From: Sophora flavescens
Taxonomy: Eukaryota; Streptophyta; Magnoliopsida; Fabales; Fabaceae
DNA: 64,000 nucleotides
Assembly: GCA_030762895.1 (NCBI GenBank)
Contig: CM061068.1
Coordinates: forward strand, 76,595,228 to 76,659,227
Direction: 5' to 3'
The notes under the pieces are model-generated. The model had not been told where the DNA came from. It did not search any database and was given only the letters and a program-made list of their open reading frames with translations. Position 1 is the stretch's first letter; each line of letters starts with the position of its first letter. The position numbers and the translations under genes are program-made. Below are positions 46,502 to 57,204 of the stretch, in pieces.

Positions 46502-48666
46502 ATGGCGGATGAACTAGAAGAAGTTCAAGTGATCAGGGATGAAGTCAGTCAAATAAAGGATCAGATGGCTAAGATGATGGAGATCCTACAAGAAATGCAG
46601 AAGGAGAAGAACACAGAGGAGAACCCTCCAGCCCCGAACGAAGGACAGCCAGCCACACCTCTCATCCCGCCCGGTTTTTCTTAGATTCCTATTCAAGGCT
46701 TCAACCAACCAGGGGCCATGACGACTCTCAACCCAACTCATTTTTCATTTGACCCGAACAATCCCCCATACGGTTTGCCTCATGGGTTTGTACCACCAAT
46801 AGCCCCCAGTCCACAAGATGGTATTCAGAACTCCGAACACATCACTCGAACACAAATCCCCACCAATGCTGTCGAAATTTCGCAAGCACAAAATGTCAAC
46901 CCTACAGATGGTAACACCCCGATAGTGACACCTTCTATCAATCCAAGGCCCCCACAATACACCCTACATTATGGACCCCAGGGGGCTCAAATGATGCCAA
47001 ACTTCGGTTCCTCCTCCATGCCATATTCATTTCCCCATAATATGTACGGAGAAACTCCGGTGAATCAGTCGGGAGGGGATTCCCAATCTAAAGAAAAACT
47101 AGAAGTAATAGAGGAAAGATTGCGGTCAATTGAAGGGGTAAATAGCTATGGTCTTCGGGATACCTCGGAACTCTGTCTGGTGTCGAATGTCGTGATTCCG
47201 CCGAAATTTAAGGTGCCCGATTTTGACAAATATCGGGGAACCACTTGTCCCAAGAACCATTTGACCATGTATGTTAGGAAGATGGCGTCACATGCCCGAG
47301 ATGATAAACTCTTGATTCACTTCTTCCAAGACAGCTTGACCGGGGCAGCTTCAAATTGGTATACGCATCTCGAGCGGGCACACATCCGATCCTTCAAAAA
47401 GGGATGACATTCAAAAAGGGATGTAGAGACTTTCAAAGAATATGCGCAACGATGGAGGGAACTGTCTGCTCAGGTGGAGCCTCCCTTAGCCGAGAAAGAA
47501 ATCGTAGCAATGTTCATCGATACACTCCAGTCGCCTTTCTATGATAGGATGATTGGGAGTGTGTCATCAAATTTTTCTGACATGGTCATCATCGGCGAGA
47601 GAATTGAAAGTGGAATGAGGAATGGCAAGATCGCCGAGACTTCAGTAGGGAACGGCCCAAAGAAAACCCCATTCGTGAAAAAGAAGGAGGGAGAGGCACT
47701 TGCAGTAACCTTGGAACAGAAGAAACCGAACCAATGGAGACCAAACCAAACACCCGCCTTCCACGCCCAATACGCCCCATATTACCAACCACCTCCATAT
47801 CACCAAGCCAACCAGCCCTACATCGCTGCAACCTCGCAATTTCCAAACCCTCAACAAATGGCTCCCTACCGGCCATCATACCCTTCTCAGCCTCAAACAC
47901 ACCCCACCATGCCACCTCAAATCGTCCAGCCTCTAAATCCAAACCCAAACACCAGCCAAACAAGACCACCATATAACCCAGAAATAAAGCCAGTGCATTT
48001 TGACCCAATACCCATGACCTACACCGAACTATTCCGCCAACTTGTGAGCAAATCCGTGCTAACTCCTATCCCGACAAGATCACTAGACCCTCCTTATCCA
48101 AAGTGGTATGACCCAAATGCTCAATGTGAATATCACGATGGGGCCACAGGACATTCCACCGAGAGTTGTAAAGCTTTGAAGTTTAAGGTCCAAGACCTGA
48201 TTAATGCCAAATGGTTGAGCTTTCAGAAGGATGCTCCAAATGTGGCACAGGGTCCTATGCCAAATCATGGGAGTTCGGGGGTCAATGCCATTGAGAGCTT
48301 CTTGGAACATACTCTAAAGAGTAAAGTGGTCGATGTTAGGACTCCTATGAGAGTTGTTTTCAGAGAGATGTGCAAATGTGGATTGATCCAAATCCCGGCC
48401 ACGGAAGAAAAAGCTCTCGATGGAGAGATAAAGTGTGACTTTGATGGGAACATGGGGCATTCGATTGAAGACTGTTCGGAGTTTCGGCAGGTTGTGCAGC
48501 GGTTAATGGATATGAAGATTATCTTAATTGGTTATGAATCAAAGGAGTACGCCATTAATATGGTAGTTGAATCTACAATTTCCCCAACCCCAATTGAGAT
48601 AACCCCTTTTACTTTGTGGTTAATCCTCAACCAGTTCCTGAGCAAGTCACTCCGAAACCAGTGGTG
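46502..48666 (+). pseudogene. Element 2 gag
   Basis: ATG 46502 (MADELEEVQVIRDEVSQ) opens the frame. A TAG at 46681-46683 interrupts it early. The capsid-like region follows (DFDKYRGTTCPKNH, then LTGAASNWYTHLERAH). At 47389-47420 the word TTCAAAAAGGGATG occurs twice and about 27 codons present in element 1 are missing, with a frame break. Downstream lie ETFKEYAQRWREL, a Pro/Gln/Tyr-rich linker and two zinc-knuckle-like motifs (CEYHDGATGHSTESC and CDFDGNMGHSIEDC). The frame is lost again near 48610. Gag would form the particle and bind the element RNA. The match to element 1 gag is close throughout. Confidence 0.85.
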
Positions 48667-50177
48667 ATATACTATACTGAGAAAAAACATTTACCGGTTC
48701 CAAGTGGGTCAACACCAATCGTCATCCGAGTTTCAAGTCCTTTCCCTTACAAGGACACCAAAGCGGTACCATGGAAATATGAGATGCAGGTTCAGCCCAA
48801 TCCTTCCGACGGGACTACTGTGGTTACCAACATTTCAGGAATTGGTGGAATGACTAGGAGTGGTCGCATTTACACTCCGGAGGTATTGCGAAGGGTGGAA
48901 ATAGAAAATGAAGGAAAGGATCACAAAGGGAAAGAGAAGGTGGAAGAAATTCTAGATGACAAGGAAGCAAACGGAGGTGAGGAGAAAAAGGAGGTGTCTG
49001 ATGAAGAAGTCAGCGAATTCTTGAAATTCATCAAGCAGAGTGAATACAGGGTTGTGGATCAGTTAAATCGAACTCCGGCTCGGATATCTCTCTTGTCTCT
49101 ATTGATGAACTCTGATCCACACAGGAGAGTACTGATGAAGGTGTTGAATCAAGCTCATGTTTCCCATGACATCACAGTTGATAAGCTCAATAACATTGTA
49201 GGTAACATAGTTGCTGATAATTATGTCACTTTCGCTGATGATGAAATACCAGCTGAAGGTATGGGGCACAACAAGGCATTGCACATTTCTGTGAAGTGCC
49301 GAGACCATGTCATGGCTAGGGTTCTCATTGATAATGGCTCCTCTTTGAATGTAATGCCAAAGTCGACACTGGCAAAGTTGCCTTTCGATGGAACTCATAT
49401 GAAGCCAAGCACAATGATTGTAAGAGCTTTCGATGGCATCCGAAGGGAAATCATGGGAGAAATTGAATTGCCCATTCAGATTGGCCCCTGCACCTTTGAA
49501 GTACTTTTCCAAGTAATGGACATCACACCAACATACAGTTGTCTCCTGGGACGACCATGGATCCATTCGGCTGGAGCATCGTTGATAGTAAGTTGATAAT
49601 TGTTTCTGGGGAGGAGGATCTTTTAGTAAGCAAGCCATCAACAACCCCTTATATTGAAGCTGCCGAGGAAGCTCTCGAGACCGCCTTCCAGTCACTTGAA
49701 ATTGCCAATGCCACTTATGTTGGGGAGGGAGCTCCACTTTTGAAACATCGGTCATCCGAAGCGTCTATAATGATGGCCAAGGTTATGCTTGAAGGAGGAT
49801 ACCGACCTGGAAGCGGTTTGGGGAAGAACAGCCAAAGTGTCGCTGACATCCTCATGCTCACTGAGAACAAGGACAGGCTTGGATTGGGATACAAGCCCAC
49901 CAAGGCCGACAAGATGAGGGTTATAGAAGAAAAGAAAAGAAAGAGGTTGGCTCGGCTGGAAAATCGTGAATATGAGGCTGAAAGGGTTCCTATCTGTGAC
50001 ATTCGACAGAGCTTCCAAAGCGTAGGGTTTGTGTTCCTGGACCAAGCAGCAGCTATTGAAGATGATTATCCTGCCGATCATGGTATCAATCTGGTGTATC
50101 CATGCTCTCCGGATACAGAGCTCAACAATTGGGAGATCATTGAGTTCCCCAAGACCATAGAGTCCTTTTCAAAGTAA
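48667..50177 (+). pseudogene. Element 2 protease with G-patch region
   Basis: An acidic linker precedes the retropepsin-like domain: active site LIDNGSSLNV (about 49327-49356), then CLLGRPWIHSAGA. At about 49580 some 17 residues present in element 1 are missing and a stop with a frame change follows. A second frame (from about 49593 to 50177) holds GGYRPGSGLGKN and LGLGYKPTKADKM, the Gly-rich pattern of a G-patch, an RNA/helicase-interaction module also found after protease in some retroviruses. The frame ends at TAA 50175-50177, which overlaps the intron donor. After splicing, translation would continue into the next exon. Confidence 0.8.
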
Positions 50178-50410
50178 TTCTGTAATGCTTATCCTTTAGC
50201 TCTGCCCAAGGCTTTAGGAATTTTGTTGTAATGGGCTTACTTGTTTCTGTTTCAGTATGACTTATCAATAAATGCATGCATTCAGTATCTTTGTGTTGTT
50301 ATCTCTCTTTTTTTACTTTCGTTTTCGTTCACCATCCCTCACCAATAAATGCAGTCTCTTGTCTTTAACCTTTATTCATTCATCTTTCCCTGATAATTAC
50401 CAAAATGCAG
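50174..50410 (+). other. Putative intron between protease/G-patch and reverse transcriptase
   Basis: GT at 50174-50175 (AAGTAATTC context) and AG at 50409-50410 (CCAAAATGCAG). The 237-nt segment is T-rich. Removing it joins the G-patch frame in phase to an open acidic frame (50411 to about 50615) leading towards reverse transcriptase, and it bypasses the stop at 50175. Ogre elements are known to carry a spliced intron at this position. Confidence 0.75.
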
Positions 50411-52128
50411 ATCTAAAAGTGACTCTCTTGAAAACGACAGTGTTAGTAACTCATCATACAATTTTGACTATTCTGTTGATCATGCTGAGGAGGTTGTTGA
50501 TGATGATGGGGAAATTCCCCCTGAACTTTTGAGATTGGTAGAACAAGAAGCCAGGGAAATTCGGCCCCATGAAGAGCCGAGTGAACTAATCAATTTGGGA
50601 ACCGAAGATGATAAAAAGAGGTCAAGATTGGCCTTTCCCTGAAAGAAAAGGAGCGGAACAGATTGATCAGGTTGTTGACGGATTATAAAGATGTCTTCGC
50701 ATGGTCGCACCAAGACATGCCAGGGTTAGACCCTAGTGTAGCAGAACACAAATTGCCATTAAAGCTGGAGTGTCCTCCCGTAAAGCAGAAGCTACGAAGG
50801 ATGAAAGCAGAAATGTCTTTAAAGATCAACGAGGAGGTCAAGAAACAACTGGATGCAGGTTTCCTAGAAGTTGTAAAGTACCCTCAATGGGTTGCTAACA
50901 TCGTTCCTATTCCCAAGAAAGATGGAAAGGTTCGAATGTGTATTGACTATCGAGATCTGAACAGAGCTAGCCCAAAAGATGACTTTCCTTTGCCTCACAT
51001 TGATGTTCTTGTAGACAACACTGCTCAACATGCATTATTTTCTTTCATGGATGGCTTCTCGGGATATAATCAGATCAAGATGGCACCTGAAGATATGGAG
51101 AAAACTACATTTGTCACTTTGTGGGGAACCTTTTGCTAAAAAGTTATGCCCTTTGGCTTGAAAAATGATGGGGCAACATATCAGCGGGCTATGGTGGCTT
51201 TATTCCATGACATGATGCATAAGGAGATAGAAGTTTATGTAGATGACATGATCGCCAAGTCCAGATCCGAAAATGACCACGTTGATAATCTGCATAAACT
51301 TTTTGAGCGGTTGAGAAAGTTTAAGCTCCGACTGAACCCAACCAAGTGCACTTTTGGAGTGAAATCAGGCAAGCTTCTGGGGTTCATTATTAGTCAAAGA
51401 GGAATAGAGGTTGATCCTGAAAAGGTTCGAGCAATCATCGACATGCCAGCACCTCAAACAGACAAAGAAGTTCGTGGGTTTCTAGGAAGATTGAATTACA
51501 TTGCCGGGTTCATTTCTCAATTAACAGCGACATGCGAACCAATCTTTAAATTGCTGCTCAAAAATCAGGCTGTAACATGGAATGAAGATTGTCAAAAAGC
51601 CTTTGAGAAGATCAAACAATACCTACAGGAACCTCCAGTCTTGGTTCCCCCAGTGCCGGGAAGACCTCTCATCATGTATTTGACTGTGCTAGATGAATCT
51701 ATGGGTTGCGTACTGGGGCAGCACGATGAGTCGGGAAGAAAGGAACATGCCATCTATTATCTAAGTAATAAGTTCACCAGTTGTGAAGCCAACTACTCAC
51801 TGCTAGAACGCACTTGCTGTGCCTTGGCTTGGGCGGCTCGCCGTTTGAAGCATTACATGTTGTGTTACACTACCTGGTTGGTGTCCAAAATGGATCCGAT
51901 CAAGTATATCTTTGATAAACCTGCTCTGACGGGAAGAATTGCCCGTTGGCAAGTCCTGCTATCAGAATACGACATAGTTTATGTCACACAGAAGGCAATA
52001 AAAGGTAGCTCTCTTGCAGAATATCTAGCCAATCAGCCAGTAGAAGATTATGGATCGATGCAATGTGATTTTCCAGATGAAGATATAATGACTTTGTTTG
52101 ATCGCGAGCAATCACCAGAAAAAGAAAA
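50411..52128 (+). pseudogene. Element 2 reverse transcriptase and first RNase H
   Basis: An acidic connector is followed by a one-base loss in an A run near 50617 and then reverse transcriptase: PIPKKDGKVRMCIDYRDLN, SFMDGFSGYNQI with the first catalytic Asp, MPFGLKND and the active site YVDDMIAKS (about 51233-51259). A TAA at 51137-51139 splits the domain just before MPFGL. The first RNase H follows (VTWNEDCQKAF, LSNKFTSCEANYSLLERTCCALAWA). Its usual catalytic TD/SD motif reads TVLDES, so this domain is probably degenerate, as reported for Tat elements that carry a second RNase H. Confidence 0.85.
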
Positions 52129-52530
52129 GTGGACCTTGTTATTTGACGGAGCTTCTAATGCATTGGGACACGGAATCGGGGCAATCTTAATCTCACCAGG
52201 AAATGATTATTTCCCTGTCACTGCAAGGCTCTGTTTCGATTGTACAAACAACATAGCCGAATACGAAGCTTGTACACTAGGGATTTTGGCAGCAATAGAG
52301 GCAAAGGCAAGGATACTGGAGGTATATGGGGACTCTGCATTAGTCATCCACCAGCTAAGAGGGGAATGGGAAACCCGAGATGCCAAGTTAATACCATGAT
52401 TACATCAAAGGTTTGATTGAGCAGTTTGATGAAGTCACATTTCATCATATTCCCCGAGAAGATAACCAATTAGCAGACGCGCTGTCTACCTTGTCCTCAA
52501 TGTTCAAAGTAAGTGACGAAAGGAACCTAC
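52129..52530 (+). pseudogene. Element 2 second (archaeal-like) RNase H
   Basis: Residues WTLLFDGASNALGHGIGAIL supply the first Asp, NIAEYEACTLG the Glu and EVYGDSALVI the second Asp. After a small deletion with frame change at about 52397, NQLADALSTL supplies the final Asp. This four-residue pattern and its position between the first RNase H and integrase match the additional aRNH domain characteristic of Tat-lineage elements, which degrades RNA in the hybrid. All four catalytic residues are present, but the frame break separates the last one. Confidence 0.8.
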
Positions 52531-53852
52531 CACTCATCAAAATGGAAAGTCGTGATCATCTTGCATATTGTCAAGTGATAGAGGAAGAGTCTGATCAAAA
52601 ACCGTGGTACCATGACATCAAATGCTTCATCCAAAGAAGGGAATACCCTTCGGGTGCTTCAGAAAATGACAAAAGAACTCTAAGAAGACTTGCAATGGGT
52701 TTCTATTTAGATGGAGATATTCTCTACAAAATAAATCATGACATGGTGTTGTTGAGGTGCGTTGACGCAAAGGAAGCTAAACGGATAATTGAGGAGGTAC
52801 ATGAAGGATCTTTTGGAACACATGCAAGCGGTCATGCAATGGCCAAGAAAATCTTGAGGACTGGCCAATATTGGTTGACAATGGAGGCTGATTGATTTAA
52901 TTATGCGAAGAAGTGCCATAAGTGTCAAATATATGCTGATAAGGTTCATGCGCCGCCAGCTCCCTTGAATGTCATGTCGGCACCCTGGCCGTTCTCAATG
53001 TGGGGAATGGATGTGATCGGGCCCATCGAACCAAAAGCCTCAAATGGACATCGCTTTATTCTTGTTGCCATCGATTATTTCACCAAGTGGGTTGAGGCTG
53101 CATCATATTCCAACGTGACTAGGAATGTCGTGATCAAATTTGTCAAAAGAGAGCTAATTTGTCGTTATGGGTTGCCGAGTGAGATTATCACTGACAATGC
53201 GACCAATTTGAACAATAAGATGATGAAGGAGATGTGCGAAAATTTCAAGATAAAGCATCATAATTCCTCTCCGTACCGTCCAAAGATGAACGGGGCAGTT
53301 GAGGCCGCTAATAAAAATATCAAGAAGATTGTCCAAAAGATGGCGGTGACGTATAAGGATTGGCACGAGATGTTGCCTTTTGCTTTACACGGCTATCGTA
53401 CCTCCATTAGCACCTCGACAGGGGCAACGCCATATTCTTTAGTTTATGGGATGGAGGCAGTGCTCCTGATTGAAGTGGAGATCCCCTCATTAAGAGTATT
53501 GAGAGAAGCATAATTAGAAGAAGCTGAGTGGGTCCAGGATCGACTAGACCAATTGAACCTCATTGAAGAGAAAAGATTAGGGGTATTGTGTCACGGCCAA
53601 TTATACCAGAGAAGGTTGATGAGGGCTTATGAGAAGAAGGTACGCCCGCGACAGTTTCGGGAGGGTGACCTGGTGCTTAAAAAGATTCTACCAATCCAAA
53701 AGGATCATCGAGGGAAATGGACTCCGAACTACGAAGGACCTTACGTTGTGAAAAAGGCCTTCTCTGGAGGAGCTTTAATTCTCACCAGGATGGATGGGGA
53801 AGACCTTCCACTCCCTGTGAACTCAGATGCAGTAAAAAAGTATTATGCTTGA
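52531..53852 (+). pseudogene. Element 2 integrase
   Basis: The zinc-binding region has EEVHEGSFGTHASG (two His) and KKCHKCQ (two Cys), separated by a TGA at 52893-52895. The catalytic core has first Asp in GMDVIGP, second in IITDNATN and Glu in MNGAVEAAN. TAA at 53511-53513 precedes the C-terminal domain, which carries RQFREGDLVLKK and GKWTPNYEGPYVV and ends at TGA 53850-53852. All core catalytic residues are intact. The two stops are single-base lesions that look recent. Confidence 0.9.
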
Positions 53853-54830
53853 ACACACTTCCCAAGAAGAAGAAAAGAAAAGAAAAAATGAAAAATGAAA
53901 AATGAAAAGAGAAAGAGCTCGCTAGACTGAAAATCTGAAAAGACAGTCTAGGCAAAAGTTAGAGCAACCCGCTAGGCTGAAAACCTGAAAAGGCGATCTA
54001 GGCAAAAGTTAGGGTTCAAAAAAATAAAAAAATATAACAATGGAAGTGTCGTCAAGCCGATGAACTGGGGCAGTCAGTAGGTTGGATGTATGAAACTGGG
54101 GCAAACAACATCTCTGAAGCCAATTAATGAGTAGTCAAGATTGTAGGAGGGATACTAACATTAGTCATTGATAGAGACATCACCTGAGGAGATGCGATTC
54201 TACTCCGCAATGTTCTGCAATCTATGCATTGAACACCTTTTTCAATCCAAATATAATGTCATTGACTTCCTTTATTTTATTTCGCAACCTTTGTCCTTTT
54301 CTCCTAACTTTTGTCATTTGTGTGTGTGCATTCACCCTGATAAGTATATACTGAAATGTGAAACAAGTATTAATTTTCTTTAAGCAGTTAGAATTCCTTA
54401 GAAAGCCTCGAAAGGTCATGGGGGGCACGACGCTTCCCCTATAAACGGCACTGAAGAAAGGAAGGAATATTAAAGATCAACCACTGGGATAATTATCATC
54501 AAAGACATCTACCATCATAAAACAAGAGTGCAAGATATATTTCCTCGATGAGACGGGCCTTCTTTTAGTTCATCCTCAAGACTAACTGTGATCGATGCTT
54601 TTAAAGGGTCAAGGATCCAATAATGAAAAATAAACAACAAAGAAGAAATAATTTATCACCAATCTTTTGCATCATGCCCAAAATTAATAAGGGTTCTCAT
54701 CACCATCATTCATTCGGTGAATGGAAAGTTAGTTATTTGAGTTTTCGCATTGTCATTCCATCAGTGAGCAAAATCGACATTCATATATTGCATTTGTCTA
54801 TATGGCCTTGCAAGCTTTTATCTATCCGTT
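53853..54830 (+). other. Element 2 3' UTR, proximal part
   Basis: Purine-rich start, then two imperfect 45-50-bp repeats of the type CTAGGCTGAAAACCTGAAAA (about 53920-54020). The rest is unique sequence without recognisable coding frames. Confidence 0.7.
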
Positions 54831-57056
54831 TGAGCTTCTGACGGGCAATCCACCCCGTAAGCTCCTTTATCTTTCAGTTCGAGCTTCTGACGAGCAATCC
54901 ACCCCGTAAGCTCTCTTATCTTTCAGTTCGAGCTTCTGACGGGCGATCCACCCCGTAAGCTCTCTTATCTTTCTGTTCGAGCCTCTGACGGGTAATCCAC
55001 CCCGCGAGCTCATTTATCTTTCTGTCCAAGTTTGACTGGCAATCCAACCCGTAGGCTCTTTTATCTTTCAGTTCGAGCTTCTGACGGGCAATCCAACCCG
55101 TAAGCTCTTTTATCCTTCAGTTCGAGCTTTTGACGGGCAATCCACCCCGTAAGCTCTTTTATCATTCTGTTTAAGCTTCTGATGGGCAATCCAACCCGTA
55201 AGCTCTTTTATCTATCCGTTTAAGCTTCTTACGGGTAATCAACCCCGTAAGCTCTTTTATCTTTCAGTTCGAGCTTCTGACGGGCAATCCACCCCGTAAG
55301 CTCTCTTATCTTTCTGTTCGAGTCTCTGACGGGTAATCCACCCCGCGAGCTCATTTATCTTTCTGTCCGAGTTTGACGGGCAATCCAACCCGTAGGCTCT
55401 TTTATCTTTCAGTTCGAGCTTCTGACGGGCAATCCAACCCGTAAGCTCTTTTATCCTTCAGTTCGAGCTTTTGATGGCAAATCCACCCCGTAAGCTCTTT
55501 TATCTTTCTGTTTAAGCTTCTGACGGGCAATCCAACCCGTAAGCTCTTTTATCTATCTGTTTGAGCTTCTGACGGGCAATCCACCCCGTAAGCTCTTTTA
55601 TCTTTCAGTTTGAGCTTCTGACGGGCAATCCACCCCGTAAGCTCTTTTATCCTTCAGTTCGAGCTTTTGACGGGCAATCCACCCCGTAAGCTCTTTTATC
55701 TTTCTGTTTAAGCTTCTGACGGGCAATCCAACCCGTAAGCTCTTTTATCTATCCGTTTGAGCTTCTGACGGGCAATCCACCCCGTAAGCTCCTTTATCTT
55801 TCAGTTCGAGCTTCTGACGGGCAATCCACCCCGTAAGCTCTCTTATCTTTCTCTTCAAGCCTCTGACGGGTAATCCACCCCGCGAGCTCATTTATCTTTC
55901 TGTCCGAGTTTGACGGGCAATCCAACCCGTAAGCTCTTTTATCTATCTGTTTGAGCTTGTGACGGGCAATCCACCCCGTAAGCTCTTTTATCTTTCAGTT
56001 CGAGCTTTTGACGGGCAATCCACCCTGTAAGCTCTTTTATCATTCTATTTGAACTTCTGATGGGAAATCCACCCCGTAAGCTCTTTTTATCATTCTGTTT
56101 AAGCTTCTGACGGGCAATCCACCCCGTAAACTCTTTTATCTTTCAGTTCGAGCTTCTGACGGGAAATCCACCCCGTAAGCTCTTTTATCTTTCAGTTCGA
56201 GTTTCTGACGTGCAATCCACCCCGTAAGCTCTCTTATCTTTCAGTTCGAGTTTCTGATGGGCAGTCCACCCCGTAAGCTCTTTTATCTTTCTGTTTAAGC
56301 TTCTGACGGGCAATCCAACCCGTAAGCTCTTTTATCTATCCGTTTGAGCTTCTGACGGGCAATCCACCCCGTAAGCTCTCTTATCTTTATGTTCGAGCCT
56401 CTGACGGGTAATCCACCCCGCGAGCTCATTTATCTTTTTGTCCTAGTTTGACGGGCAATCCAACCCGTAAGCTCTTTTATCTTTCAGTTCGAGCTTTTGA
56501 CTGACAATCCACCCCGTAAGCTCTTTTATCATTCTATTTGAACTTCTGACGGGCAATCCACCCTGTAAGCTCTTTTTATCATTCTGTTTAAGCTTTTGAC
56601 GGGCAATCCACCCCGTAAACTCTTTTATATTTCGGTTCGAGCTTCTGACGGGCAATCCACCCCATAAGCTCTCTTATCTTTCAGTTCGAGTTTCTGACGG
56701 GCAGTCCACCCTGTAAGCTCTCTTATCTTTCAGTTCGAGTTTCAGACGGGCAATCCACCCCGTAGGCTCATTTATCTTTCTGCTCAAGCTTCTGACGGGC
56801 AATCCACCCTGTAAGCTCTTTCATCTTTCATTTCGAGCTTCAGACGGGCAATCCACCCCGTGAGCTCATTTATCTTTCTGTTCGAGTCTGACGGGCAATC
56901 CAACCCGTAAGCTCTTTTATCTTTATGCTAGAGTTTCCGACGACAATCCACCCCGTAAGCTCTTTATCTTTATTTTTAAGCTCGGCAGGCAATCCACCCT
57001 GCAAGCTTTTTATGTGTGTACCTCGTTGGGTAATCCAACCCGCTGGTTCATTACAG
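54831..57056 (+). repeat. 46-unit tandem array of about 49 bp in the element 2 3' UTR
   Basis: By direct count, 46 copies of a unit built as GAGCTTCTGACGGG, CAATCCAC, CCCGTAAGCTC and then a pyrimidine-rich linker such as TTTTATCTTTCAGTTC. The arms GAGCTT/AAGCTC and ACGGG/CCCGT make every unit a hairpin. A variant pair of units (TAATCCACCCCGCGAGCTC followed by a shortened GAGTTTGACGGG unit) recurs at about 54980, 55322, 55860 and 56398, spaced 342, 538 and 538 bp (7, 11 and 11 units), so there is higher-order structure. Minus-strand open frames through the array are a by-product. Ogre-type 3' UTR repeats are known seeds of legume satellites. Confidence 0.95.
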
Positions 57057-57188
57057 GAAATCAATTTTTAGTCACAGGTCTTTTCTGTTTGTCAGTGTAC
57101 CCCGAACAAAATTGGAGTTCATGTCTTTACTCATTTCTTATAGCGATAATATGTTAACTACGGTTACACATTTTATCTAATAAGAAAA

Positions 57189-57204
57189 AGTAAAGTGGGG
57201 CAAC
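57189..57204 (+). other. Polypurine tract of element 2
   Basis: AGTAAAGTGGGGCAAC directly precedes the 3' LTR start at 57205. Confidence 0.75.

Noticed and set aside
54831..57056. A CRISPR array or a repeat-protein gene (open minus-strand frames such as 56443-56655)
   Set aside because: Units are contiguous with no variable spacers, the genome is eukaryotic, and the 49-bp unit is not a multiple of three, so open frames are chance products of a repeat low in stops.
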